From positions 1 through 63,838 of the forward strand of contig CAZZBZ010000008.1 in assembly GCA_964653025.1 (NCBI GenBank): 63,838 nucleotides of DNA, written 5' to 3'. This document shows positions 52,706 to 60,433 of the stretch, piece after piece. The translations under genes and the position numbers were made by a program. This DNA is from JABWAM01 sp964653025 (GTDB lineage Bacteria; Verrucomicrobiota; Verrucomicrobiia; JABWAM01). Under the pieces are notes generated by a model that searched no databases, had not been told where the DNA came from, and saw only the letters and a program-made list of their open reading frames with translations. The first letter of the stretch is position 1. Every line of letters begins with the position of its first letter.

Positions 52706-53677
52706 TCAGGCCACAGCCGCGGGCCTCACACGCCGAACCAGAAACCGCGTCCCCGCAACAGAGGCCAGCCCCACCCCCGCGATCGCCCAGGAGGAAAGCT
52801 CCGGAACCAGCGGCAGGCTGGTCTCGAGGACGAAGTTCCGAATCTCATGGATTTCCGTGGATCCCCCCGTTGCGGAGGCAAAACCAAGGCCCAGCGTTGA
52901 GGGGCGCGCTGCCATGTTTGTTGAACTTCCCAGGTCGAAGTTGTTGATCACGGCCAACGGGGTGCCGGCCGCCCCGAACTGCATGCTCACCGTCAGCAGA
53001 TTGTTCGAGGAGATGTCGATGGTTACCCTTCGATAATCCACGCCGGTCTGGTCGGGTCGGGTCGTGGAACTCGGAAAATCCATCTGGCCGATGGAGTTCA
53101 GATTGGAGCTGGTCAGGTAGGCGTAACCGCTCGTCCCGTTTCCCGAACCGCGGACCGTTAGCGAGTTTGGGATGGCGCCCGGCCCTCCGATGCGCCCCTC
53201 GGTCGGGTTGCTGAAGTTTCCGAAGTCATCGAGGCCCACGCCCAGCCAACCGTTGACCACGCCGTCCACGCCCGTCTTTTGCGCGTAGCCCAGCGAGCCG
53301 CCGAAGGCCCCGGGGCTCGGACTCACGGTCGAGCCATCGAATAGGAAAAAACAGATCCCGTCCGCCCCGCTGCCGTTCCAGACAGCGTACTCGAACGAAA
53401 TATGGATCGAACCCGGTGTCTGGATCGCACGATCAAAGAAGGTGTAGGCAGACTGGTCTCCCGTGTTCTGGGTCAGGCGCAGCCATCCGTTGCCTGCCGT
53501 ATCGATCCCCTGGGCCGCCGTCAGAATCGGGGCCGGCGTGCCGGGATCGTCCCCCGCAAAGGTCCACCCGGGAGCCGTCGTGTTCTTGAAGGTCTCCGTG
53601 TACAGGTACTGCCCGTCGCACGAGAGTACGCCGAGGAGCCCGAGGATCAAAAGGAGGACCATATCCCGCCTCTTCAT
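52706..53677 (-). CDS. exosortase-targeted lectin-like protein (PEP-CTERM variant)
   Basis: After a signal peptide (MVLLLILGLLGVLSCDGQ) the 300-residue ectodomain has the pattern of bacterial L-type lectin-like jelly rolls (ISFEYAVWNGSGADGICFFL, NGWLGVGLDDFGNFSN). The C-terminus LPLVPELSSWAIAGVGLASV followed by an Arg-rich end (RFLVRRVR) is a PEP-CTERM-like sorting signal: short Pro-Glu motif, hydrophobic span, basic tail. Here PEP reads PEL. Such proteins are sorted by exosortase to the outside and often act in biofilm or capsule. A second gene of this kind at 56611 is broken. Confidence 0.8.
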   Translation of the reverse strand: MKRRDMVLLLILGLLGVLSCDGQYLYTETFKNTTAPGWTFAGDDPGTPAPILTAAQGIDTAGNGWLRLTQNTGDQSAYTFFDRAIQTPGSIHISFEYAVWNGSGADGICFFLFDGSTVSPSPGAFGGSLGYAQKTGVDGVVNGWLGVGLDDFGNFSNPTEGRIGGPGAIPNSLTVRGSGNGTSGYAYLTSSNLNSIGQMDFPSSTTRPDQTGVDYRRVTIDISSNNLLTVSMQFGAAGTPLAVINNFDLGSSTNMAARPSTLGLGFASATGGSTEIHEIRNFVLETSLPLVPELSSWAIAGVGLASVAGTRFLVRRVRPAAVA

Positions 53678-53769
53678 CCCGCCTACATACCACAGTTTCC
53701 AACGGTTCTCAACGCCCTTTCGACAGTCTCTTCAGACCACCCCGCAAGGCGTTTTTACCGGGGGGTTTT

Positions 53770-53835
53770 GTGCTGGCCCTCCTGGCCGAGCAGCCGAACT
53801 ACGGCTACCGCATCCAACGGGAGCTTCGGCACCGT
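53770..53835 (+). pseudogene. PadR-family regulator remnant
   Basis: From the GTG at 53770 the plus strand reads VLALLAEQPNYGYRIQREL, the start of the PadR winged-helix fold (LALLxxxPxYGYEI). The preceding codons (aggcgtttttaccgggggg, frame-shifted) could supply the usual leader. The frame then leaves the family after RELRHR and ends near the neighbouring gene. Only about 22 codons of the usual 100 survive. Confidence 0.5.
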
Positions 53836-53861
53836 TCTCGGTACGCCAATCCGCGCAAACG

Positions 53862-54803
53862 CTATTTGGCGGGGCCGAGGTTGAAATCGGCCATCACGGG
53901 AAAGTGATCGGAGGCCTTCCACGCGAGTTTGTCGTCCCGGATCCGTGCGCTGCCGGGGAGGAGGCGGGCGGAGAGGGCGTTGCTGACCAGGAGATAGTCG
54001 ATCGTCTCGAACTTCTTCGTGGGGCGATAGAAATAGGTGCCCTGGTAGCCCTTGGCGTTCTTCGGGCGCGTGTTATGGAGGGGGAACTGTGTGTCGTTCA
54101 GAATAACCTGGAGCGCGGGGGAGCCGGGGGTGTCGTTGAAATCCCCCATGAGTACGAGGTTGAGATGAGGGTCGGTGGCGAGGGCGTCGTTCACGCACTT
54201 CCTCAGGATTTTCGCCTCCTCGACCCGCATCTGGTCGGCGGTGAAGGTGCCGGGGGCCGTACGCTTCGATTTTAGGTGGGCGATGAAGACCTTCACGGCG
54301 AGCGACGGCGAGAGGCGGACGTCGGCCTCGATAATCCCCCGCGAGACGCAGAGCTTCTCGCCATTGGCGTCGTAGCTTTCCTCGGTGTGGGGATGCCGCG
54401 CCACGATGGGGTAGCGGCTGAGTAGGGCGATGTGGCGGGAGTGATCCGTGCCCTCGATCCACTCGCTGTACAGATACTCCCGTCCCTTTCCCCGCAGGCC
54501 ATCCTGGATTTCTGTGAGAAACTTGGTCGAGCCGACCTCGACGATCCCGAGAAGGTCGGGTGATTCCTCGGCGATGATGGTGTAGAGGGCCTGCTTTTCC
54601 TCCTCGGGTTTCGGGTCGTCCTCTTTCCCGTCGTTGTTGCGATCGATGAGCAGGAAGTTGTGGAGGTTGTAGGACATCACCCGGAAGGTCGTGGCCCCGG
54701 CGGTCGGGTCGGGGAGGTTGGCGGGGGGGAGGGGGCGGACGTCTTGCGCGCAGAGATCGAGCGTGGCGCCGAGGGCGAGGAGGATGGTGAGGAGGAAGTT
54801 CAT
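53862..54803 (-). CDS. secreted endonuclease/exonuclease/phosphatase (EEP) family protein
   Basis: The 313-residue protein begins with a signal peptide (MNFLLTILLALGATLDLCAQ) followed by an EEP domain. It has FRVMSYNLHNFL (Asn), DLLGIVEVGSTKFL (metal Glu), LVLMGDFNDTPGSPA (Asp/Asn pair) and the terminal SDHFPVMADF with the catalytic His. An insertion NNDGKEDDPKPEEEKQ after the first motif is Asp-rich. It could be an exported DNase, lipid phosphatase or sphingomyelinase-like enzyme; the motifs do not distinguish these. The start at 54803 begins the signal peptide. Confidence 0.9.
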   Translation of the reverse strand: MNFLLTILLALGATLDLCAQDVRPLPPANLPDPTAGATTFRVMSYNLHNFLLIDRNNDGKEDDPKPEEEKQALYTIIAEESPDLLGIVEVGSTKFLTEIQDGLRGKGREYLYSEWIEGTDHSRHIALLSRYPIVARHPHTEESYDANGEKLCVSRGIIEADVRLSPSLAVKVFIAHLKSKRTAPGTFTADQMRVEEAKILRKCVNDALATDPHLNLVLMGDFNDTPGSPALQVILNDTQFPLHNTRPKNAKGYQGTYFYRPTKKFETIDYLLVSNALSARLLPGSARIRDDKLAWKASDHFPVMADFNLGPAK

Positions 54804-54870
54804 GGGGAGCCTCTTGCAAAAATCAATCGCGACACGGTTGGGCATTGGAGATCTGCCTCGGCTTCGCACA

Positions 54871-54929
54871 GGCGCGACGAAGCGCGCCCTTCCATTTCTT
54901 CATCTCGGAGGGGCACGCTTCGTCGTGCC
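54871..54929. repeat. GACGAAGC/GCTTCGTC palindromic repeat
   Basis: GGCGCGACGAAGCGCGCCCT (54871 onward) and GGAGGGGCACGCTTCGTCGT (54907 onward) are two inverted halves, each itself a hairpin. They are members of the family that is complete at 33210-33278. Confidence 0.65.
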
Positions 54930-54981
54930 TTCGGCTGTCTGCGGGAGTTTTCAGGAGACTTGGAGAGAACGCCGTGGCGGC

Positions 54982-56373
54982 TCAGGCCGCCTTTCGGGCG
55001 GCGAGGGCGGCGGCGGCGAGGTTCTTGCCCATCTCGAACATCGTCCCCGTGAGTTTGAGACACTCGGAGAGGCTTTCGTCGAGGGCACTGACGAAGCGGT
55101 CCACCTCCTTCTGCCCGATGATGAGGGCGGGGGTGATCTTCAGGACGTTCATGTGCCGCCCGGCCACCTGGGTGAGGACGCGGTGCTTTTTGAGGAGGTT
55201 CATCACCACGAGCTGGGTGAAGAGGCCGACCTCGGCCTTCTCGAGGAGGAGCCAGGTGCCGCGTTTGAGAAGGGCGCGGGGTTCCTGGAACTCGACGGCG
55301 ACCATGAGGCCCTTGCCGCGCACCTCCTTGATGAAATCGTGTTTCGCGGCAAGGCCGCGGAAGCCGGCCATGAGCGCCTCCCCCATGCGCGCGCTGTTCT
55401 CCACGACCTTCTCCGCGTCCATCACCTCGAGGGTGGCAAGGGCGGCGGCCATTGCCATGTTGTTCCGCCCGAAGGTGGTCGAGTGGACGACGCAGCGGTC
55501 GAGACGGCTGAAGGTCTTGTCGTAGATGGCCCGGCGCGTGAGGATCGCCCCGCAGGGGACGAGTCCACCGCTCAGGCTCTTGGCCATCGTGACGATATCG
55601 GGCTCCAGGTTCCAGTGCTGGAAGGCGAAGTCCTTGCCGGTGCGCCCGAGGCAGGTCTGGACCTCGTCGGCGACGAGGAGGGTGCCGTGCTTGCGGCAGA
55701 GCGCCTGGGCGCGCGGCCAGAAGCCCTCGTCGCGGGGGAAGTTCACGCCCTTGCCCTGGATCGCCTCGATGAAGAACGCGGCGTACTTGCCGGTTGCGAT
55801 CTCGCGTTCGAGCGCCGCGGAGTCGTCGAGGTCAATGGCCGTTCCCTCGAGGAGGGAGCCGAAGCCCTCGCGGAACATCTCGGTGCCGTTGAGGGCGAGC
55901 GAGCCGGTGGAAAGGCCGTGGAAGGCTTTCTTGCAGAAGAGGAAGGCGTTGCGACCGGTGGCACAGCGCGCGAACTTGATCGCACCCTCGACCGCCTCGG
56001 TACCGGAGTTGCAGAGGAAGACGGCGTCGAGGTGCGTGGGGTTGCGTTTTACGAGCGCCTCGGCGAGGAGCCCGCTGAGGAGCGAGCAGTCCATCTGGAC
56101 CATGTTCGGCATGTCCAGGTCCATGAGGTCGGCAAGCGCCTTCTTTACGGTGGGGTGGTTGCGGCCGATGTTCATCGCGCCGTAGCCCCCGAGGCCGTCG
56201 AGGTAGTCGTTTCCCTCGCGGTCGTAGAGGTACGCGCCCTCGGCCCGGGCATAGACCTTGTCGAAGCCGATCGTGCGGAGCACCTTCACCAGCGCCCGGT
56301 TGACGTAGCGGTCGTGAAGTTCGTAGTTCTCGCCGAGGCGGGACCGGATGAGGGACTTGAGATCGAAGGCCAT
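54982..56373 (-). CDS. class III PLP aminotransferase
   Basis: The 463-residue enzyme has GGYGAMNIGRNHP near residue 63, the FLCNSGTEAVEGAIKFAR block (about 122) that binds the cofactor phosphate, and LLVADEVQTCLGRTG with the Asp that contacts the PLP ring. The PLP lysine is in DIVTMAKSLSGGLVP (about 272). Class III members include acetylornithine, ornithine, putrescine and polyamine aminotransferases, and also the hopanoid-associated HpnO group. The sequence does not allow a choice. It is unlinked to obvious pathway genes. Confidence 0.88.
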   Translation of the reverse strand: MAFDLKSLIRSRLGENYELHDRYVNRALVKVLRTIGFDKVYARAEGAYLYDREGNDYLDGLGGYGAMNIGRNHPTVKKALADLMDLDMPNMVQMDCSLLSGLLAEALVKRNPTHLDAVFLCNSGTEAVEGAIKFARCATGRNAFLFCKKAFHGLSTGSLALNGTEMFREGFGSLLEGTAIDLDDSAALEREIATGKYAAFFIEAIQGKGVNFPRDEGFWPRAQALCRKHGTLLVADEVQTCLGRTGKDFAFQHWNLEPDIVTMAKSLSGGLVPCGAILTRRAIYDKTFSRLDRCVVHSTTFGRNNMAMAAALATLEVMDAEKVVENSARMGEALMAGFRGLAAKHDFIKEVRGKGLMVAVEFQEPRALLKRGTWLLLEKAEVGLFTQLVVMNLLKKHRVLTQVAGRHMNVLKITPALIIGQKEVDRFVSALDESLSECLKLTGTMFEMGKNLAAAALAARKAA

Positions 56374-56610
56374 GCTCCCGCGACGATAGCACCCGGCGCG
56401 GGGATTTCAAAGCCATTGCCCGGCGGAAATGGGAGGCAACTCTTAACCAACGGGTCGCGGGATCGAGTGTTAACCAATGAGGCTTGATGGGCTCCGCGTC
56501 TCGGGGCTCGCCGTGCCTGGGGCTCGGGTCTTTCTTGGATAGGGTCATATTTGCGTCAGACCGCGCCAGACTGGACATGTGGCACAAAACTCTTAGCCTC
56601 GATTCACACC

Positions 56611-57465
56611 ATGAAGCTGCGGTTCGACATGCGGTTGGGAGGTGATCTTCGCATCGCCATACTGGCCTGCATTCTTGCCCTCTGCGGAACCCCGCCGTGC
56701 GGGGCCACTGTGCTTGACTGGTCGCAGGTGGCGTGGACGCCTGGCTCGCTCACGGGCTCGTTCGACATTGACCCCAGCAATCCGGGGAACGACGTGACCG
56801 TCACGATTACCGACCCGTACAGCGCATTTGCGGGGGTAACCGAAACCGTACCCCCCTACAACGCCACGCCGACGATCAGCACCGAGAAGGAGGGAGGCAT
56901 GGGCACGGGGACGCTGGCACTCCTGTTCGAACTGCAGTTCCCTTCATGGAAGAAGCAGAACTACCCCTATATCACGGTCGCGGTGGCGTTCAACTACGCG
57001 AATGGCGTCTCGTTGGACCCGGTGACCCTGTTTGACATCGACAACGGCGGGGGAAGTTCGCCCTACAGCTTCGTGGACGTAATCAAGAACATCTCGGGGC
57101 AGGGCCCGGGGGGCGCGACCCTGTAACCCACCTTGAGCGTGACGAACTCCTCCATCGTGCAGGTTGCGAACAGCGGCACAGTCAATGCCACGATGACCGG
57201 GATCGGAAACAGCCCCGACCGGGGCGTGGGCTCCGAAGGAGGAAACGCCGATCTCAGTTTTGGGACAAACGCAGTTACGAGTTTCACCTTCACGTACTCC
57301 CTGAACAATAACAGCCAGAATCCACCCTCCCCGCAGGGTATTAGCCTCTACGACCTGAGCTACACCGCCAAGAAGGTGCCCGAGGTGGGAGTGTTAATGG
57401 TTCCGTTTGTCTTGGGTGTGGCGGCGATGGTGATCATCGTGCATCGGCGGATTGGGCGAAGTTGA
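56611..57465 (+). pseudogene. PEP-CTERM-type secreted protein broken by an in-frame TAA
   Basis: The frame starts with a signal peptide (LRIAILACILALCGTPPCGA) and runs through a Gly/Asn/Thr-rich beta-type ectodomain to a TAA at 57124-57126. It then continues in the same frame for 113 more codons (PTLSVTNSSIVQVANSGTV) to a sorting-type tail KVPEVGVLMVPFVLGVAAMV plus IIVHRRIGRS. The two parts belong to one protein of about 284 residues. The stop could be a real inactivating mutation or a sequencing error. Without the tail the product would be exported but not sorted. The 237 bp before it hold nothing else that I can support. Confidence 0.75.
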
Positions 57466-57547
57466 TCCACGCGTTTGGATCTTGTGGGCAGCGCGAAACC
57501 ATTTTCTCTGCCTGCCCCAGTCCTTCTCCCCACAAATCTTCCAGGCC

Positions 57548-57757
57548 TCGCGTTCAAGAATCGTTTCCCTTCTCGGCGAGCGGAAAGAAAAGGAGGGGCT
57601 CCNNNNNNNNNNNNNNNNNNNNNNNNNNNNNNNNNNNNNNNNNNNNNNNNNNNNNNNNNNNNNNNNNNNNNNNNNNNNNNNNNNNNNNNNNNNNNNNNNN
57701 NNTCGCGTTCAAGAATCGTTTCCCTTCTCGGCGAGCGGAAAGAAAAGGAGGGGCTCC
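57548..57757. other. assembly gap (57603-57702) between identical 55-bp flanks
   Basis: One hundred N separate two identical 55-base sequences (57548-57602 and 57703-57757), each beginning TCGCGTTCAAGAATCGTTTC. A shared 55-mer at contig ends is the signature of a k=55 assembly-graph overlap, so the true sequence is probably one copy with no gap. The wider interval 57466-57986 contains no gene that I can support, apart from a short heptamer array and the dnaK promoter region. Confidence 0.85.
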
Positions 57758-57761
57758 AATC

Positions 57762-57789
57762 ATTTTCGATTTCTGATTGCCGATTTGCA
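57762..57789. repeat. short 7-bp repeat array
   Basis: ATTTTCG, ATTTCTG, ATTGCCG, ATTTGCA follow each other in 7-base steps. This is an AT-rich version of the heptamer arrays found elsewhere in the window. Confidence 0.5.
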
Positions 57790-57937
57790 GGATGGAAGCG
57801 GTGTGTCAAGGTGGCGCAAAAGAACTACGAAAACTCCAAGGGGTGGGCCATATTGGCGCACGCCTTCGAACTGGTAGGTGGCCTGCATTCTTCATTTTGA
57901 ACCTGTAAATCGGGCTGGATTGCCTTAAGATTAGGTC

Positions 57938-57953
57938 TGGCATGGGGCCTGCT
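57938..57953 (+). promoter_or_regulatory. sigma-54-like promoter candidate for dnaK
   Basis: TGGCATGgggcCTGCT fits the -24/-12 consensus TGGCACG-N4-TTGCW with two mismatches and has the obligatory GG (57939-57940) and GC (57951-57952) exactly 10 bp apart. A start about 12 bases later leaves a short leader with AAAGGA before the dnaK ATG. Confidence 0.5.
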
Positions 57954-57986
57954 ATTCATGGAAACACAACTTTCAAAGGATGCATC

Positions 57987-59939
57987 ATGGCAAAGACTCT
58001 AGGTATTGATCTTGGAACCACCAACTCCTGCATGGCCGTCATGGAAGGCGGGGAGCCGGTTGTAATCGAGAACGTTGAGGGCGAGAGGACCACGCCGTCG
58101 GTGGTGGCCTTCGCGAAGGGGGGGGATCGCCTTGTCGGCAAGTTGGCAAAGAACCAGGCGGTGACGAACCCCCGCAACACGGTCTACTCGATCAAGCGTT
58201 TCATGGGGCGGAAGTTCGAGGAGGTGACCGAGGAAGCGAAGCGCATGCCCTACAAGGTGGTACGTGCCGAAAACGGCGACGCCCACGTCGAGGTGGAGGT
58301 GGAGGGCAAGCCCAAGCGTTTCTCGCCCCCCGAGATTTCTGCGATGATTCTCTCGAAGCTCAAGGCGGATGCCGAGACCAAGCTGGGAGAGAAGATCACC
58401 CAGGCGGTGATCACGGTGCCTGCCTATTTTAACGACAGCCAGCGCCAGGCAACCAAGGATGCCGGTAAGATCGCGGGCCTCGAGGTGCTCCGTATTATCA
58501 ATGAGCCGACGGCCGCGTCGCTTGCCTACGGGCTCGACAAGAAGAAGGACGAGAAAATTGCCGTGTACGACCTCGGTGGAGGGACGTTCGATATTTCCGT
58601 GCTCGAAATTGGCGACGGGGTCTTCGAGGTGAAGGCGACGAATGGCGACACCCACCTCGGCGGGGACGACTGGGACCATCGCATCGTGGACTGGCTTCTC
58701 GCGGAGTTCAAGAAGGACACCGGGATGGACCTCTTGAAGCAACCGGATGCGATGCAGCGGCTCAAGGAGGAGGCGGAGAAGGCCAAGAAAGCGCTTTCCT
58801 CCTCGCAGCAGTACGACATCAACCTCCCGTTCATCACGGCAGACGCGAGCGGGCCGAAGCACCTGAACAAGACGCTGACTCGGCCGAAGTTCGAGCAACT
58901 CTGCGATGATCTTTTCGAGCGGACGATCAAGCCGGTGAATGCCTGCCTCGCCGATGCAAAGCTCGAGGCCCGACAGATTGACGAGCTCGTGCTCGTGGGC
59001 GGGATGACGCGCATCCCTCGGGTGATCGAGACCGCCCACAAGCTGGTGAACAAGGAGCCGCACAAGGGGGTGAACCCCGACGAGGTGGTGGCCGTGGGTG
59101 CCGCGATCCAGGGCGGCGTGCTCAAGGGTGAGGTGCGCGATGTGCTCCTCCTCGATGTGACGCCGCTTTCGCTCTCGATCGAGACTCTTGGCGGGATTTC
59201 GACACCGATGATTGTGCGGAACACCACGATTCCCACGAAGAAGAGTGAGATTTTCAGCACCGCGGCGGACAGCCAACCGGCCGTGGACATCGTCATCCTG
59301 CAGGGCGAACGCAAGCTGTCGCGGGACAACAAGCGCCTGGGGATCTTCAAGCTCGACGGGATCCCGTCCGCGCCGCGAGGCATGCCCCAGATCGAGGTGA
59401 CTTTCGACATCGACGCGAACGGCATCCTCCATGTGATGGCCAAGGACCTTGGCACGAGCAAGGAACAGAAGATTACGATCACCGCATCGAGCGGTCTCTC
59501 GAAGGAGGACGTGGAGAAGATGGCGAAAGACGCGGAGGCCCATGCCGAGGAGGACAAGAAGGAGGCTGAGCGTATCGAACTCCGCAACCAGAGCGAGTCC
59601 GCCGTGTATCAGGCCCGCAAGACGCTCAAGGACGCGGGAGACAAAGTCTCGGGCGATGAGAAGGCCCGCGTCGAGAAGGCAGCCGAAGCCCTTGAGAAGG
59701 CCGTGAAGGACGATGATATGGAGGCGATGAAGAAGGGGCAGGAGGAGCTCACCGAGGCCCTCCATGCGATCGCCGCAAAGCTTTACGAAAGTGCCAAGGC
59801 CGCGAAGGCGGCCGAGGGGGCCGCCGCGGGGGATGCGGGTGCCGGCAAGGAGGCGAAGACGGAGAAGGGCGAGGAAGCTAAAACGGTGGCCGCCGACTTC
59901 GAGGTTGTCGACGACGACAAAAAAACCGGGAAGAACTGA
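57987..59939 (+). CDS. dnaK: chaperone DnaK (Hsp70)
   Basis: The 650-residue Hsp70 has all signature blocks: GIDLGTTNSCMAVM at the N-terminus, IFDLGGGT-like YDLGGGTFDISVLEIG near residue 195, VLVGGMTRIPRV (about 335), and a substrate-binding domain with DVTPLSLSIETLGG. The C-terminal lid is Lys/Glu/Ala-rich and ends in EVVDDDKKTGKN in place of the usual EEVD-like VDAEF tail. The ATG at 57987 has a good ribosome site (AAAGGA). grpE and dnaJ are not adjacent. Instead groES-groEL follow, so all three chaperones may share control. Confidence 0.98.
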   Translation: MAKTLGIDLGTTNSCMAVMEGGEPVVIENVEGERTTPSVVAFAKGGDRLVGKLAKNQAVTNPRNTVYSIKRFMGRKFEEVTEEAKRMPYKVVRAENGDAHVEVEVEGKPKRFSPPEISAMILSKLKADAETKLGEKITQAVITVPAYFNDSQRQATKDAGKIAGLEVLRIINEPTAASLAYGLDKKKDEKIAVYDLGGGTFDISVLEIGDGVFEVKATNGDTHLGGDDWDHRIVDWLLAEFKKDTGMDLLKQPDAMQRLKEEAEKAKKALSSSQQYDINLPFITADASGPKHLNKTLTRPKFEQLCDDLFERTIKPVNACLADAKLEARQIDELVLVGGMTRIPRVIETAHKLVNKEPHKGVNPDEVVAVGAAIQGGVLKGEVRDVLLLDVTPLSLSIETLGGISTPMIVRNTTIPTKKSEIFSTAADSQPAVDIVILQGERKLSRDNKRLGIFKLDGIPSAPRGMPQIEVTFDIDANGILHVMAKDLGTSKEQKITITASSGLSKEDVEKMAKDAEAHAEEDKKEAERIELRNQSESAVYQARKTLKDAGDKVSGDEKARVEKAAEALEKAVKDDDMEAMKKGQEELTEALHAIAAKLYESAKAAKAAEGAAAGDAGAGKEAKTEKGEEAKTVAADFEVVDDDKKTGKN

Positions 59940-60009
59940 CGATTTTCAGGCTTTCGCCAAGGGCGCACCCGCCGAGCGGCGGGTTCGACCGGGCGGATCG
60001 GAAAGAAAA

Positions 60010-60075
60010 GGACACAGAGGAAAAAGTAAACCCAACCACGCCGTGGCCCACCGCAGGGGCAGCCCCTCTGTGTCC
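60010..60075. repeat. 11-bp inverted repeat between dnaK and groES
   Basis: GGACACAGAGG (60010-60020) and CCTCTGTGTCC (60065-60075) are perfect complements separated by 44 bp. No CIRCE element (TTAGCACTC-N9-GAGTGCTAA) is present here. It could be an operator or a processing stem-loop. Confidence 0.5.
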
Positions 60076-60125
60076 GCGAACATTTCCCTGTGGGGAAGCA
60101 ACGGCAGGAACCTAAGAAACCAAGC

Positions 60126-60413
60126 ATGAAAGTGAAACCTATCGGCGACCGGGTATTGGTCAAGCCCGCCAAGGAGGAAGAGGTCAAGAAGGGCGGGATC
60201 ATCATCCCCGACACCGCCAAAGAGAAGCCCCAGGAGGGCAAGGTCATTGCCGTCGGCACCGGAAAGCTCGACGACAACGGGAAGAAAATCCCGTTCGAAG
60301 TGAAGGTCGGAGACCGCGTGCTCGTCAGCAAGTACGGCGGGACCGAGATCAAGATTGATGGTGAGGAACACCAGATCCTCCGCGAGGACGATATCCTCGG
60401 CATCATTGACTAA
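60126..60413 (+). CDS. groES: co-chaperonin GroES
   Basis: The 95-residue protein is a standard GroES: MKVKPIGDRVLVKP at the start, the mobile loop that binds GroEL (EEEVKKGGIIIPDTAKEKPQ), and KVGDRVLVSKYGGTEIKIDG near the end. The ATG at 60126 is preceded by GGCAGGAA. A frame extension of 12 codons upstream is possible but not conserved. groEL starts 20 bp after its stop. Confidence 0.98.
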   Translation: MKVKPIGDRVLVKPAKEEEVKKGGIIIPDTAKEKPQEGKVIAVGTGKLDDNGKKIPFEVKVGDRVLVSKYGGTEIKIDGEEHQILREDDILGIID

Positions 60414-60433
60414 CCGAAAGAAAATAAGAAATT

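Noticed and set aside
52453..52947. Open frames running through the N gap and repeat after ruvB
   Set aside because: They consist of unknown bases and repeat sequence with no protein motif.
57903..60125. CIRCE/HrcA operator near dnaK or groES
   Set aside because: No TTAGCACTC-N9-GAGTGCTAA-like sequence could be found on either strand.
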